Program-made: the position numbers and the translations under genes
Shown here: piece by piece, positions 30,111 through 39,585 of the stretch
Numbering within the stretch: position 1 is the first letter of the stretch
How the letters are laid out: every line of letters begins with the position of its first letter
The notes under the pieces: model-generated
What the model saw: the letters and a program-made list of their open reading frames with translations, nothing else
The model's database searches: none
Told to the model about the DNA's origin: nothing
Source of the DNA: Phocoenobacter atlanticus subsp. cyclopteri
Lineage (GTDB): Bacteria; Pseudomonadota; Gammaproteobacteria; Enterobacterales; Pasteurellaceae
Direction of reading: 5' to 3'
Length of the DNA: 64,000 nt
Assembly (NCBI RefSeq): GCF_018343795.1
Contig: NZ_CP074346.1
Location: 620,001-684,000, forward strand

Positions 30111-31184
30111 ATGATGTATAGAAATGATGATATTAGAATAAAAAATATTGAACAATTATTGCCACCAGTTGCATTATTGGAAAGCTTACCAGCAAGTAAT
30201 ATTGCAGCAGATACAGTAGAAAAAACACGTAATACGATCCATAATATTATACAAGGTAATGATGATCGTTTATTGGTTGTAATTGGTCCTTGTTCTATCC
30301 ATCATCATCAACTGGCATTAGATTATGCAGAAAAAATCAAAGAAATGAGAGCCAATCCACGGATTAACCAACATTTAGAATTAGTAATGCGAGTCTATTT
30401 TGAAAAACCTCGTACCACAGTGGGTTGGAAAGGATTAATTAATGATCCTTATTTAAATGAAACTTACTCCTTAAATGATGGATTGCGTATTGCTCGTAAA
30501 GTACTTTCTGATATTAATGATATGACAGTACCAACCGCTGGAGAGTTTTTAGATATGATTACGCCGCAATATCTAGCCGATTTTATGAGCTGGGGAGCAA
30601 TTGGTGCAAGAACCACAGAATCACAGGTTCACCGTGAATTAGCGTCAGGATTATCTTGTGCTGTGGGTTTTAAAAATGCAACCAATGGTTCAGTACAAGT
30701 CGCTTTAGATGCCATTGCATCAGCAAAAGCACCTCATCATTTTTTATCCGTTACCAAATTTGGGCATTCTGCCATTGTATCGACCGCAGGAAACCCTGAT
30801 TGTCATATTATTTTACGTGGGGGAAGTAATGGTACAAATTATGATGAACAATCGATTAAAAATGCGTGTGATGAACTTAAAAAAGCAAATTTTAGACCTC
30901 ACGTAATGGTAGATTTTAGCCACGCCAATAGTCAAAAACAATTTAAACGTCAATTAGTCGTCAGTGATGATATTGCAAATCAAATAGCACAAGGTTCTGA
31001 TTTGATTTCAGGTGTAATGATTGAAAGTCATTTAGTCGAGGGGCGTCAAGATTTAATTGATGGCAAAGCACTTACTTATGGACAAAGTGTCACTGATGCC
31101 TGTATTAATTGGGAAGACAGTGAAAAAATCTTATTCCAACTTGCAGACGCCGTTGCAATACGCCGTAAAAATAGAGCAAAATAA
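30111..31184 (+). CDS. aroG: 3-deoxy-7-phosphoheptulonate (DAHP) synthase, class I
   Basis: 357 residues. It condenses PEP with erythrose-4-phosphate, the entry step to chorismate. LVVIGPCSIHH, MRVYFEKPRTTVGWKGL and SWGAIGARTTESQVHRELASG are the AroF/G/H signatures, and the metal/substrate residues in MVDFSHANSQK are intact. Which aromatic amino acid inhibits it cannot be read safely, so the symbol is tentative. It is 14 bases after truB. TrpR, encoded at 4.8 kb, may regulate such genes, but no operator is visible here. Start is ATG 30111 or the adjacent 30114. Confidence 0.88.
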   Translation: MMYRNDDIRIKNIEQLLPPVALLESLPASNIAADTVEKTRNTIHNIIQGNDDRLLVVIGPCSIHHHQLALDYAEKIKEMRANPRINQHLELVMRVYFEKPRTTVGWKGLINDPYLNETYSLNDGLRIARKVLSDINDMTVPTAGEFLDMITPQYLADFMSWGAIGARTTESQVHRELASGLSCAVGFKNATNGSVQVALDAIASAKAPHHFLSVTKFGHSAIVSTAGNPDCHIILRGGSNGTNYDEQSIKNACDELKKANFRPHVMVDFSHANSQKQFKRQLVVSDDIANQIAQGSDLISGVMIESHLVEGRQDLIDGKALTYGQSVTDACINWEDSEKILFQLADAVAIRRKNRAK

Positions 31185-31203
31185 ATTTAGAATAGGTCAA
31201 AAA

Positions 31204-31902
31204 ATGTCGAAAACAATTTTAGTGATAGATACTGCCACAGAATCCTGTTCTGTGGCTTTGTTGCATAAAGAGAAAATTACCACTTTTAATGAATTAAGCC
31301 CTCGTAGTCATACACAACGCATTTTACCTATGGTTGATGAACTATTAAACAATGCCAATATTCAATTATCTAAAGTTGATGCCCTTGCGTTTGGACGTGG
31401 ACCAGGTAGTTTCACTGGTGTACGAGTTGGTGTCAGTGTTGCTCAAGGTTTAGCTTTTGGCGTAAATTTACCCGTAATCCCAATCTCAAACCTCACAACA
31501 ATGGCACAACAAGCTTATCAACAGCTAAATGTTGAAAATGTGATTTGCTTGATTGATGCAAGAATGAACGAAGTTTATTTCTCTCAACTAACAAAAACAG
31601 AAAACGGTTGGAAAGAGGTAATTCAAGAACAAGTTTGTACTCCTGAAAAAGCCATTGAGCAAATTCAACAAAGTAAAATACAAAATTGTGTGGTAGTGGG
31701 TACTGGCTGGAATGCTTATTCTCAGTTTAAAGAAAGTAATTTAGAGGTAACTGAAACAGATATAACTCTGCCACAGGCTGAGTTTATGTTGCCTTTAGCT
31801 CAAATTGAATTAGTAAAAGGAAATACGCAAAGTGCGTTAGATATTGAACCAATTTATTTAAGGAATGAAGTAACTTGGAAGAAGTTGCCTAATAAACAGT
31901 AG
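31204..31902 (+). CDS. tsaB: TsaB, subunit of the t6A37 tRNA-modifying complex
   Basis: 232 residues. TsaB partners TsaD to transfer threonylcarbamoyl to A37 of ANN-decoding tRNAs. MSKTILVIDTATESCSVAL and ALAFGRGPGSFTGVRVGVSV are typical of the ASKHA-fold TsaB/YeaZ. The start is ATG 31204; a longer frame back to 31057 runs into aroG and is not needed. TcdA, which cyclises the same base, is encoded at 43.4 kb. Confidence 0.92.
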   Translation: MSKTILVIDTATESCSVALLHKEKITTFNELSPRSHTQRILPMVDELLNNANIQLSKVDALAFGRGPGSFTGVRVGVSVAQGLAFGVNLPVIPISNLTTMAQQAYQQLNVENVICLIDARMNEVYFSQLTKTENGWKEVIQEQVCTPEKAIEQIQQSKIQNCVVVGTGWNAYSQFKESNLEVTETDITLPQAEFMLPLAQIELVKGNTQSALDIEPIYLRNEVTWKKLPNKQ

Positions 31903-32022
31903 AGTAAATTAACTTTATGTCTAATTTGCAAATTTTGGATTTAATGTAACCGCTATATTTTGTAGCTAAATTAACTATTGTTAGGTGTACAGTATAAATA
32001 TTAAGAAGTGAGTAATTTTACG

Positions 32023-32060
32023 AACCCCAAAAGTTTAATATAACTTTTGGGGTTTTATTA
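32023..32060 (+). terminator. Terminator between tsaB and the convergent methyltransferase
   Basis: AACCCCAAAAGTT (32023-32035) and AACTTTTGGGGTT (32042-32054) form a perfect 13-bp stem with a 6-base loop, followed by TTATTAT. It lies 121 bases beyond tsaB and can serve both converging units. Confidence 0.75.
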
Positions 32061-32067
32061 TAGATAA

Positions 32068-32694
32068 TTAAGATGATTTTTTAGCTATTACAAACATTGC
32101 TTTACTTTGTTTATCACCTAGTAGTTTAGCTTCTTCAACACTGAATTGATGAGTATTCACAAAATCTATAAGTGTATTTAAGCCAAACCTTGTTCCTCCT
32201 TGTGGTGGTTTGCCAAATACTTTTAAAGAGCGATAGATCATTTTGAGAATATTAATATAGGTCATACCATCTGTGGTGTATGAAACTATAATCAATTTTC
32301 CATTTGGTTTTAATAAACGATACGCTTCGGCTAGGGCTTTTTCAGGTTGGCTAACAATGTGAATTAAATTTGCCATAAATACCGTATCGTAGCTATTTTC
32401 AGCAAGGTTTGTTGAGTAACAATTAGTTTGTTGTACACTTATATTGTCAAATTCAATTAAGTTTGTTTTAGCAATTTCAATCATTTGTTCTGAAATATCA
32501 GTGGCTAAAATTGTGTTACAGTTAGTGGCTAACACTTTGGTGCAATGACCAGTGCCACAACCAAATTCTACGACATTTCCTAATTCTTTTAGCTGTGAAA
32601 GTTTTGCTATAATTTGAGAGATTGTTTCTTCACCTGCAATATAGTGTTGAAACTTATCAAATTTTTTTGCTATTGGAGACCAATCTTTTTCCAT
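32068..32694 (-). CDS. Class I SAM-dependent methyltransferase in an ABC-transporter operon
   Basis: 208 residues. Motif I VVEFGCGTGHCTKVLA (about 41-56), the acidic LATDISEQMIEIAK and motif IV YDTVFMANLIHIV define a Methyltransf_11-type enzyme. LLKPNGKLIIVSYTTDG follows. The substrate is unknown. It is the third gene of a minus-strand operon, 14 bases behind two ABC half-transporters, which suggests that it modifies the transported compound or a related metabolite. Confidence 0.85.
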   Translation of the reverse strand: MEKDWSPIAKKFDKFQHYIAGEETISQIIAKLSQLKELGNVVEFGCGTGHCTKVLATNCNTILATDISEQMIEIAKTNLIEFDNISVQQTNCYSTNLAENSYDTVFMANLIHIVSQPEKALAEAYRLLKPNGKLIIVSYTTDGMTYINILKMIYRSLKVFGKPPQGGTRFGLNTLIDFVNTHQFSVEEAKLLGDKQSKAMFVIAKKSS

Positions 32695-32708
32695 TTTTAC
32701 CTCTGTAT

Positions 32709-34433
32709 TTAATTATTTTGTGCTTTTAACATCATTGAAAATACGCCATTTTGTGTTTTTAAGATTTCAGGTGTACCCGTTTCAACTACTTGCCCTGCTT
32801 TAATTGTCACAATTTTATCGGCATTAACAACAGTACGCATACGGTGAGCAATAATAAGTACCGTTTTGTTTTTTATTAACGCACTAATAGCTTGTTGAAT
32901 TTTGCTTTCATTTCTAGCGTCAAGACTAGCGGTGGCTTCATCCAGTAAAATAACAGGCGCATCTTTTAGTAATGCACGTGCAATAGATATACGCTGACGT
33001 TCACCTCCTGACAATTTTTCACCATTTTCACCGATAAGGGTGTCATAGCCTTGTGGTAAACGTTCAATAAATTCAACACATTGTGCAATACGAGCTGCCT
33101 CTTTCACTTCTTCATCTGTTGCATCTTTGCGACCAAGACGAATATTTTCCATTATAGTACTATTAAATAGTGCAACATCTTGAAATACGATAGCAAAATG
33201 AGCAAGCAATACTTCTGGTTCAATCTCACTGATATTTTGACCACCCAGTAGGATCTCACCACTATCTATATCCCAAAAGCGAGCTGCAAGTTTGGCAACA
33301 GTACTTTTACCTCCACCTGAAGGACCAATCAGAGCAGTGACTTCTCCTTGTTTTGCGACAAAACTAACATCTTGTAAAGTTTTCATTCCTGTTTGATAGC
33401 TAAAATTAACAGCCTTAAATTCAATATCAAAATGAGTTGGATTAAATGTTTTATTCCCTGTTTGTCTTGGCATTGCGTCCATTTCTTTCATACGCTTAAT
33501 ACGAACATTAAGATACAGTAACAATGCAAAATGGTTCATTACATCTATAAATGGGTCATAGATACGTCCAACAAGAATTAAAAAAACTAAATAGGTGAAT
33601 AGACTGATAGTATCTTGAGAAAATAGCCACGCACCAATGATAATGACACTCGGTAATCCAAGTTTTAGCATAGAGTAAGAGATATTTAATAAAGCACCTC
33701 CGAGCAATTCAAGATTAATCAATTTATTCTCATATTCATCTAGGGTTTGATTGAGAGTGTCTAAATAGTGGGTTTCTTGGTTATAAGATTTAATCTCTTG
33801 CACCATATCCATACCATTTTGGATTTGTTCACTTATTAGCAGTCGTTGAGCATAGATAACATCGTGATTGCGTTGCATTTTTTGTTTAGATAAATAAAAT
33901 ACCAAAAAACCGACAGGGACGACCCAAAATATTGCCAAACTCATTCGCCAATCGTAAAAGAACATTGATAAGCCCATTACGCTCATACTGATGGCTGCGG
34001 CAAAAATCTGAGGTACAGCGTGAGAAAACAGCATTTCTATTTGGGTGGCATCTTCCATAATTAGAGAGCTTAAATCGGCGGTATCTTTTTTACCAAAAAA
34101 TGCCATAGGTAGTTGGCGTAGGGTTTCGGCTAATTTAATACGACGGTCAGCACTTTCATTGTATATTTTGGTATAACACTTTTCGTAATCAATATAAGCT
34201 AAACTGTACATTACTAAAAAAGCACATAATGCAAAAATAAGATAAAATAAGATGCCGTATGATGGTAGCGTTTCTGATTTGAGTAGCCCTAAATAATCTT
34301 GTAAAAAAGTAAATGTAAGGACGACAGGTAACATCATACTTAAATTTAATAAGGTACGCCAGAAAATAGCGGTACGTAAGTCTTTTGCACCTGTTTCACT
34401 AAGGGCAAAATGGTTCTGGAAAAACTTAATCAT
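32709..34433 (-). CDS. ABC half-transporter (membrane + ATPase), second partner, YbtQ/IrtB-like
   Basis: 574 residues. Six membrane helices in about the first 310 residues precede an ATPase with Walker A GPSGGGKS, signature LSGGERQRISIARALL and Walker B VILLDEATASLD; the switch region IIAHRMRTV is intact. TVAKLAARFWDIDSGEILLGG resembles the siderophore-importing exporter-fold pairs YbtPQ/IrtAB. It overlaps the preceding ABC gene by 4 bases, so the two form a heterodimer. Direction of transport and ligand are inferred only from family resemblance. Confidence 0.85.
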   Translation of the reverse strand: MIKFFQNHFALSETGAKDLRTAIFWRTLLNLSMMLPVVLTFTFLQDYLGLLKSETLPSYGILFYLIFALCAFLVMYSLAYIDYEKCYTKIYNESADRRIKLAETLRQLPMAFFGKKDTADLSSLIMEDATQIEMLFSHAVPQIFAAAISMSVMGLSMFFYDWRMSLAIFWVVPVGFLVFYLSKQKMQRNHDVIYAQRLLISEQIQNGMDMVQEIKSYNQETHYLDTLNQTLDEYENKLINLELLGGALLNISYSMLKLGLPSVIIIGAWLFSQDTISLFTYLVFLILVGRIYDPFIDVMNHFALLLYLNVRIKRMKEMDAMPRQTGNKTFNPTHFDIEFKAVNFSYQTGMKTLQDVSFVAKQGEVTALIGPSGGGKSTVAKLAARFWDIDSGEILLGGQNISEIEPEVLLAHFAIVFQDVALFNSTIMENIRLGRKDATDEEVKEAARIAQCVEFIERLPQGYDTLIGENGEKLSGGERQRISIARALLKDAPVILLDEATASLDARNESKIQQAISALIKNKTVLIIAHRMRTVVNADKIVTIKAGQVVETGTPEILKTQNGVFSMMLKAQNN

Positions 34434-36205
34434 TTTGCACCTCCTACATTGTCAAGTTTCCAATCTATTGCTTGTTGATATTCATTCCACATTTGTTGAT
34501 ATAATCCACCTTCAGTAAGAAGCTGTGAATGTGTACCACTTTGTACAATTTTACCATTATCAATCACTAAAATTTTATCTGCCTGTTGCACAGTCGTTAA
34601 ACGGTGTGCAATCATTAATGTGGTTTTTCCTTTACTGAGTTCTTGTAAAGCCTGTTGAATAAGATGTTCATTTTCAGGATCAGCAAAGGCAGTGGCTTCA
34701 TCTAAAAGTACAATGGGTGCATCTTTTAAAATTGCTCTTGCTAAAGCGATACGTTGTTGTTCACCACCTGATAAATAAGTGCCTTTTTTTCCAACCTGAG
34801 TCTCTAATCCTTCTGGTAGATTATCAATAATTTCACGACTTTGAGATAAATCAATGGCTCGATCAATTTCACTTTCACTCGTATTTGTTTTGCCATAGGT
34901 AATATTATCCCTTAGAGATAGTTTAAATAATTTCGTATTTTGAAATACAAAAGCAATACAATTCATTAATGTTTGGCGAGATAAGGTCTTAATATTTTGT
35001 CCACCAATCAATATCTCTCCTGATTTTACATCCCAAAAACGTGCTAATAAACGTGCAATGGTGGTTTTCCCTCCACCTGATGTACCAATAAGTGCAACAG
35101 TTTCACCTGCATTAATGGTAAAACTGATACCATCTACTGCGTTACGATCGCTACCATCATAGGCAAACACTACATTTTTAAATTCTACATCAAACGTTTT
35201 TGGCATTTCGCTTTCAGGGACAAATATCATCTCAGGATAGTCTAAAATAGTATCAAAGTGATCAAGGCATTGTTTTGTTACACTAGTAAAATGCTGAAAC
35301 TGCATACTACGCATAAATAACAAAGTAAAATTAGGTGCAATAAGTAGGTAAAAAATGATATTACTCAGTGTTTGTCCAAGGTTGTCATTGCTGATAAAAA
35401 ATAGCGTAAATGGTACAAGAAAAAATGCAGCAGATTGCATAATGACAGTATAAAATGCCATTTGTTTTTGAAATAAAAGGGTGTAAGTATAAACCGTTTC
35501 TTTATAGCGAGTAATACTATCTACAAAACGAGTAAAGGCATAGACACTTTGTCCAAATGTTTTTACTATTGGAATACCACGTACATATTCAACAGATTCA
35601 CTGCTCATTTCTTCAAGGTGATCCATATATTTTTGACGAAATTCTTCTCCACTTTTACTCATCATAAAACTCATTGAGATAAATCCTAAGGCAATTGGGA
35701 TTAATGAAACTAGTCCCAATTGCCAATCAATTACAAGCATTAGTAACAACATAAGCAGAGGAGCGATAATAGTTGCAGATAAATCGGGTAATTGATGTGC
35801 TAAAAAAGTATGAGTTTGACTGGCGTTGTCATCAATAATTTTACGTATTTTACCGCTTTGATTATGATCAAAAAAGCCTAAAGGCATATTCATAATGCGT
35901 TGCATACCTATTTTTCGCATACCGACTTCTGTACGAAAAGCTGCAAGATGTGAAGAAGTTAAGGCTAAAAAATAGAGTAACATCGCCAACAGGGCAGATC
36001 CCAATGTTCCCCCTGCATACCAGCCTACGTTACTGAGATCAGGTTGTGTAGCAAATAATTCTTTGGCAATTAACCAAAGAAAAACAAAAGGTAATAAACC
36101 TAGTGTTGCGGAAATTGCAGATAATACCAAAGATGTAGCGAGTAAATATTTTTTCTCACCCATATAAGGTGTTAATCTTTTAAGTAAATGTGGTTTTGTT
36201 TTCAT
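34430..36205 (-). CDS. ABC half-transporter (membrane + ATPase), first partner, YbtP/IrtA-like
   Basis: 591 residues. A membrane domain (about 1-320) contains VEYVRGIPIVKTFGQ, a segment shared by this subgroup. The ATPase has Walker A GTSGGGKTT, signature LSGGEQQRIALARAIL and Walker B IVLLDEATAFADPENE; the AFADPENE D-loop rather than ASLD is a mark of YbtP/IrtB-like importers. The gene leads the operon, preceded by a sigma-70 promoter overlapping a Fur-like site. It is therefore a good candidate for iron-related uptake (siderophore, heme or metallophore). Confidence 0.85.
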   Translation of the reverse strand: MKTKPHLLKRLTPYMGEKKYLLATSLVLSAISATLGLLPFVFLWLIAKELFATQPDLSNVGWYAGGTLGSALLAMLLYFLALTSSHLAAFRTEVGMRKIGMQRIMNMPLGFFDHNQSGKIRKIIDDNASQTHTFLAHQLPDLSATIIAPLLMLLLMLVIDWQLGLVSLIPIALGFISMSFMMSKSGEEFRQKYMDHLEEMSSESVEYVRGIPIVKTFGQSVYAFTRFVDSITRYKETVYTYTLLFQKQMAFYTVIMQSAAFFLVPFTLFFISNDNLGQTLSNIIFYLLIAPNFTLLFMRSMQFQHFTSVTKQCLDHFDTILDYPEMIFVPESEMPKTFDVEFKNVVFAYDGSDRNAVDGISFTINAGETVALIGTSGGGKTTIARLLARFWDVKSGEILIGGQNIKTLSRQTLMNCIAFVFQNTKLFKLSLRDNITYGKTNTSESEIDRAIDLSQSREIIDNLPEGLETQVGKKGTYLSGGEQQRIALARAILKDAPIVLLDEATAFADPENEHLIQQALQELSKGKTTLMIAHRLTTVQQADKILVIDNGKIVQSGTHSQLLTEGGLYQQMWNEYQQAIDWKLDNVGGAK

Positions 36206-36290
36206 AAAAACTCCATACCTGTGACAGGGAATTTTATTTAAAATGATTGAATTTTTTCAGTGATAAATATAGGAATAGTTTGTTATTGAT

Positions 36291-36319
36291 ATTATAATGA
36301 TATTTATTCTTATTTGCAA
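36291..36319 (-). promoter_or_regulatory. Promoter of the ABC/methyltransferase operon overlapped by a Fur-like box
   Basis: Read on the minus strand, TTGCAA (36319-36314) and a perfect TATAAT (36296-36291) are 17 bases apart. The segment 36293-36311 (plus strand TATAATGATATTTATTCTT) matches the 19-bp Fur consensus at 14 positions by my count and covers the spacer and part of the -10 box. The start would be near 36284, 79 bases before the ATG. The remaining gene-less stretch (36206-36519) holds only this site and the palindrome at 36470. Confidence 0.5.
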
Positions 36320-36469
36320 TACCTAACAAGTTTTTTAAAGCTAGAATTTTTGTGGTAATATTGATTTCATAAACATATCATTAGAAATGAAAAATCCTTT
36401 GATCAAATAACAGAACCTATTTTAGATAATCCTGAAAATTAGATTAATGAGAAATAAATGTAAATGGCA

Positions 36470-36495
36470 TAGAGACGTAGCATGCTACGTCTCTA
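36470..36495. repeat. Perfect 26-bp palindrome with TAGAGAC ends, upstream of aroA
   Basis: TAGAGACGTAGCA (36470-36482) is followed directly by its exact reverse complement (36483-36495). It lies 24 bases before the aroA start. Its TAGAGAC terminus and GCATGC centre recall the element at 28648. Confidence 0.85.
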
Positions 36496-36519
36496 CAATA
36501 TTAAATAATGTAGAGAAAA

Positions 36520-37812
36520 ATGAAAAAACTAACCCTTTCCCCAATCTCCAAAATAGACGGAGAAATTAATTTACTTGGCTCTAAAAGCCTATCTAATCGT
36601 GCATTGCTATTATCTGCATTAGCCACTGGAACAACTAAAATTACCAATCTGTTGGATAGCGATGATACTCGATATATGCTGAATGCACTAAAAGAGTTAG
36701 GCGTAAAATATCAGCTTTCTGATGATAAAACAGTATGTGAAATTCACGGTGTGGGTGGAGCATTTGATATACAAAATGGGTTATCGCTATTTTTGGGAAA
36801 TGCAGGAACGGCAATGCGTCCATTAGCTGCTGCACTATGTCTAAAAGGTAATAAAGATGCTGAAGTCGTGCTAACAGGTGAACCTCGTATGAAAGAGCGT
36901 CCTATTCTTCATTTAGTGGATGCATTACGTCAAATTGGGGCAAAAATTGAATATCTAGAAAATGATGGTTATCCACCGATTGTAATTCAAAATAGTGGTT
37001 TGCAAGGTGGAAAAGTTAAGATTGACGGTTCGATTTCCAGTCAGTTTTTAACCGCTCTTTTAATGGTTTCACCTCTTGTTGAGGGCTATTTAGAGATTGA
37101 GATTATCGGTGATTTAGTTTCTAAACCTTATATTGATATTACCCTCGCAATGATGAAAGATTTTGGTGTAGCGGTACAAAATAATAATTATCAAACATTC
37201 CATATTAAAGGCAATCAGCACTATGTTTCACCAAATCAATATTTAGTTGAGGGCGATGCCTCCTCAGCCTCTTATTTTTTAGCGGCAGCAGCCATTAAAG
37301 GTAAAGTTAAAGTCACTGGGATTTGCAAAAATTCCATTCAAGGTGACCGCTTGTTTGTTGATGTTTTAGAAAAAATGGAAGCAAAAGTCACGTGGGGAAG
37401 TGATTTTGTGGAAGTAGAAAGAGGGGAGTTAAAGGGCATTGATATGGATATGAACCATATTCCTGATGCTGCGATGACCATTGCAACCACCGCTCTTTTT
37501 GCTAAAGGGGAAACCGTTATTCGTAATATTTATAATTGGCGAGTTAAGGAAACCGACCGCTTAACCGCAATGGCAACAGAATTACGTAAAGTAGGAGCAG
37601 AAGTAGAAGAGCGCGAAGACTTTATCCGTATTCAACCGTTACCTTTGAATCAATTTAAACACGCTGAAATTGAAACTTATAATGATCATAGAATAGCAAT
37701 GTGTTTTTCATTAATTGCATTATCAAATACACCTGTAACCATTTTAGATCCTGACTGCACGGCAAAAACTTTTCCGAGTTTTTTTGAGGAGTTTAAGAAG
37801 CTTTGTTATTAG
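36520..37812 (+). CDS. aroA: AroA, EPSP synthase
   Basis: 430 residues. It makes 5-enolpyruvylshikimate-3-phosphate from shikimate-3-phosphate and [42 protein letters not shown] and [14 protein letters not shown] are the substrate-binding blocks, and [13 protein letters not shown] is near the C-terminus. NAGTAMRP is the class I (enterobacterial) form. The start has a weak AGAGA site behind the palindrome. An uptake sequence in reverse orientation lies near 37330. Confidence 0.95.
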   Translation: MKKLTLSPISKIDGEINLLGSKSLSNRALLLSALATGTTKITNLLDSDDTRYMLNALKELGVKYQLSDDKTVCEIHGVGGAFDIQNGLSLFLGNAGTAMRPLAAALCLKGNKDAEVVLTGEPRMKERPILHLVDALRQIGAKIEYLENDGYPPIVIQNSGLQGGKVKIDGSISSQFLTALLMVSPLVEGYLEIEIIGDLVSKPYIDITLAMMKDFGVAVQNNNYQTFHIKGNQHYVSPNQYLVEGDASSASYFLAAAAIKGKVKVTGICKNSIQGDRLFVDVLEKMEAKVTWGSDFVEVERGELKGIDMDMNHIPDAAMTIATTALFAKGETVIRNIYNWRVKETDRLTAMATELRKVGAEVEEREDFIRIQPLPLNQFKHAEIETYNDHRIAMCFSLIALSNTPVTILDPDCTAKTFPSFFEEFKKLCY

Positions 37813-37880
37813 GTTTTTTGAGAATGTGCTCGCTTAGATTTTATCTGACAGTTACCTATTTTCTAGCGTATCCTGTTAGA

Positions 37881-38480
37881 TTAACTTTGTCGCAAAAGTT
37901 TCATTATCGGAGCAAAACTTTTGCGATGAAAAGGTGTTACTCCAAATTCTGCTAGTTTTTCAAAATGGAGTTTAGTTGGGTAACCTTTGTGTTTGGCAAA
38001 ACCATATTCAGGAAACTGTTTATCCAATTCTCTCATTTCGTTATCACGGGTGACTTTTGCTAAAATAGAGGCTGCACTAATTTCAGCAACCAAGCCATCT
38101 CCTTTGATAATTGCTTCGGAGGGCATTGCAAAATTAGGCGTACGATTACCATCAACGAGTACAAAGTCAGGTTGTAAAATAAGCCCTTGTACGGCTCTTT
38201 GCATTGCTAACATTGTGGCATTTAAAATATTGATTTGATCAATTTCTTCTGGTTCTGCACGTCCTAAAGACCAGCATAATGCTTTTTGTTTAATTTCTTT
38301 TGCTAATTCTTCTCGGCGTTTTTCAGACAGCTTTTTAGAATCATTTAATCCTTTGATTGGGTTGTTCGGATCAAGTATAACTGCAGCAGTAACTACGGCA
38401 CCAACTAAAGGTCCTCGTCCTACTTCATCAACACCTGCAATTAGATGTGCTTTTGGATAAATAAAGGTATTTTCTTGCAT
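37881..38480 (-). CDS. rnhB: RNase HII
   Basis: 199 residues. It cleaves RNA in RNA-DNA hybrids and removes single ribonucleotides from DNA. The catalytic DEXGRG motif reads [17 protein letters not shown] (about residues 14-30); [15 protein letters not shown] and [11 protein letters not shown] with [15 protein letters not shown]-like [12 protein letters not shown] complete the type 2 active site. The gene converges with aroA and is divergent from nrdB. Confidence 0.94.
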   Translation of the reverse strand: MQENTFIYPKAHLIAGVDEVGRGPLVGAVVTAAVILDPNNPIKGLNDSKKLSEKRREELAKEIKQKALCWSLGRAEPEEIDQINILNATMLAMQRAVQGLILQPDFVLVDGNRTPNFAMPSEAIIKGDGLVAEISAASILAKVTRDNEMRELDKQFPEYGFAKHKGYPTKLHFEKLAEFGVTPFHRKSFAPIMKLLRQS

Positions 38481-38545
38481 TTATTATTTTCTCATTAGAA
38501 AACAGAAAGTTGATAATTAACTGCTGTAATATTAATAGTAATTAT

Positions 38546-38559
38546 TAGCATTAATGCTA
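38546..38559. promoter_or_regulatory. Palindrome in the nrdB leader
   Basis: TAGCATTAATGCTA is a perfect 14-bp palindrome 49 bases before the nrdB start, followed by a T-rich stretch and TGTATATTGTA, which has only half-resemblance to an NrdR box. It could be an operator or a short terminator stem. Confidence 0.3.
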
Positions 38560-38607
38560 TTTTTATTGTATATTGTACCATTAATTTTAATAAAATATTG
38601 GGGAATT

Positions 38608-39585
38608 ATGTCAAGAAACCTTTTTGAAAAACGTATTCAAATTAAACCTTATGAATACCCTGAATTACTCGAATTTAAAGATGCTATTCGCCATTCTTAC
38701 TGGTTGCATACGGAATTTAATTTTTCAAGTGATATTCAAGATTATAAAACCGTTATCAATCAAAAAGAACGTAGTGTTTTAACCCGTTCAATGTTAGCCA
38801 TTTCTCAAATTGAAGTGAATGTAAAACGTTTCTGGGGCGATTTATATCGTTATTTTCCAAAACCTGAAATTGATGATGTGGGTGGGACTTTTGCAGAAAG
38901 TGAAGTTCGCCACAAAGATGCTTATTCTTTCTTGCTTGAAAAATTAGGTTTGAATGATATGTTTGCAAATATTACAGAAATCCAACCGCTTATGGATCGC
39001 ATCAATTATATGGAAGAATTTATGCGAGAAAAAGAGGTGGGTAAAGAGCAGTTTGTACTCTCTTTGGTGCTATTTTCTCTTTTTGTTGAGCATATTTCTT
39101 TATTTGGACAGTTTTTAGTGATTATGTCATTTAATAAACATAAAAATTTATTTAAAGGAATTTCCAATGCGGTTGAAGCCACATCAAAAGAAGAAGAAAT
39201 TCACGGACGTTTTGGGATCGCACTTTATGAAATTTTACGCGATGAACACAGTGAATTATTTAGTGATGATTTTTATGCAGAATTAAAAGGCTTAGCGAAT
39301 CAAGCCTTAGAGGCAGAACGCAGTATTCTTGCGTGGATTTTTGAAGAGGGCGATCTTGATTTTATTGATTTTAAAACCGTCGAAAATTACATAATGAACC
39401 GTTATAACCATTCACTTTCAACCTTAGGGCTTGAAGCCCCTTATCAAGTGGATGAAGAGTTATTAAAAGAAACCCAGTGGTTTGATATTGAAATTTTATC
39501 TGGCAAAGAGACCGATTTCTTTAACAAACGTAGTACCGATTACAGCAAAAAAATGAAGCAGATTACCGCCGATGACTTATTCTAA
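38608..39585 (+). CDS. nrdB: Ribonucleotide reductase beta subunit, class I
   Basis: 325 residues. The beta subunit holds the di-metal centre and tyrosyl radical. Candidate ligands are in SQIEVNVKRFW (Glu), FAESEVRHKDAY (Glu, His and the radical Tyr in E-x2-H-x3-Y), FVEHISLFG and KEEEIHGRFG. So the tyrosine is kept, unlike class Ic. It is shorter than the enteric type (376) and has no N-terminal ATP cone. ATG 38608 follows a GGGGAA site; the longer TTG frame from 38554 is rejected. It precedes and overlaps nrdA by 14 bases, the reverse of the usual nrdA-nrdB order. Confidence 0.85.
   Translation: MSRNLFEKRIQIKPYEYPELLEFKDAIRHSYWLHTEFNFSSDIQDYKTVINQKERSVLTRSMLAISQIEVNVKRFWGDLYRYFPKPEIDDVGGTFAESEVRHKDAYSFLLEKLGLNDMFANITEIQPLMDRINYMEEFMREKEVGKEQFVLSLVLFSLFVEHISLFGQFLVIMSFNKHKNLFKGISNAVEATSKEEEIHGRFGIALYEILRDEHSELFSDDFYAELKGLANQALEAERSILAWIFEEGDLDFIDFKTVENYIMNRYNHSLSTLGLEAPYQVDEELLKETQWFDIEILSGKETDFFNKRSTDYSKKMKQITADDLF

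Noticed and set aside
38554-38607. N-terminal extension of NrdB from TTG 38554
   Set aside because: Would add a hydrophobic stretch foreign to NrdB; ATG 38608 has a good GGGGAA site.
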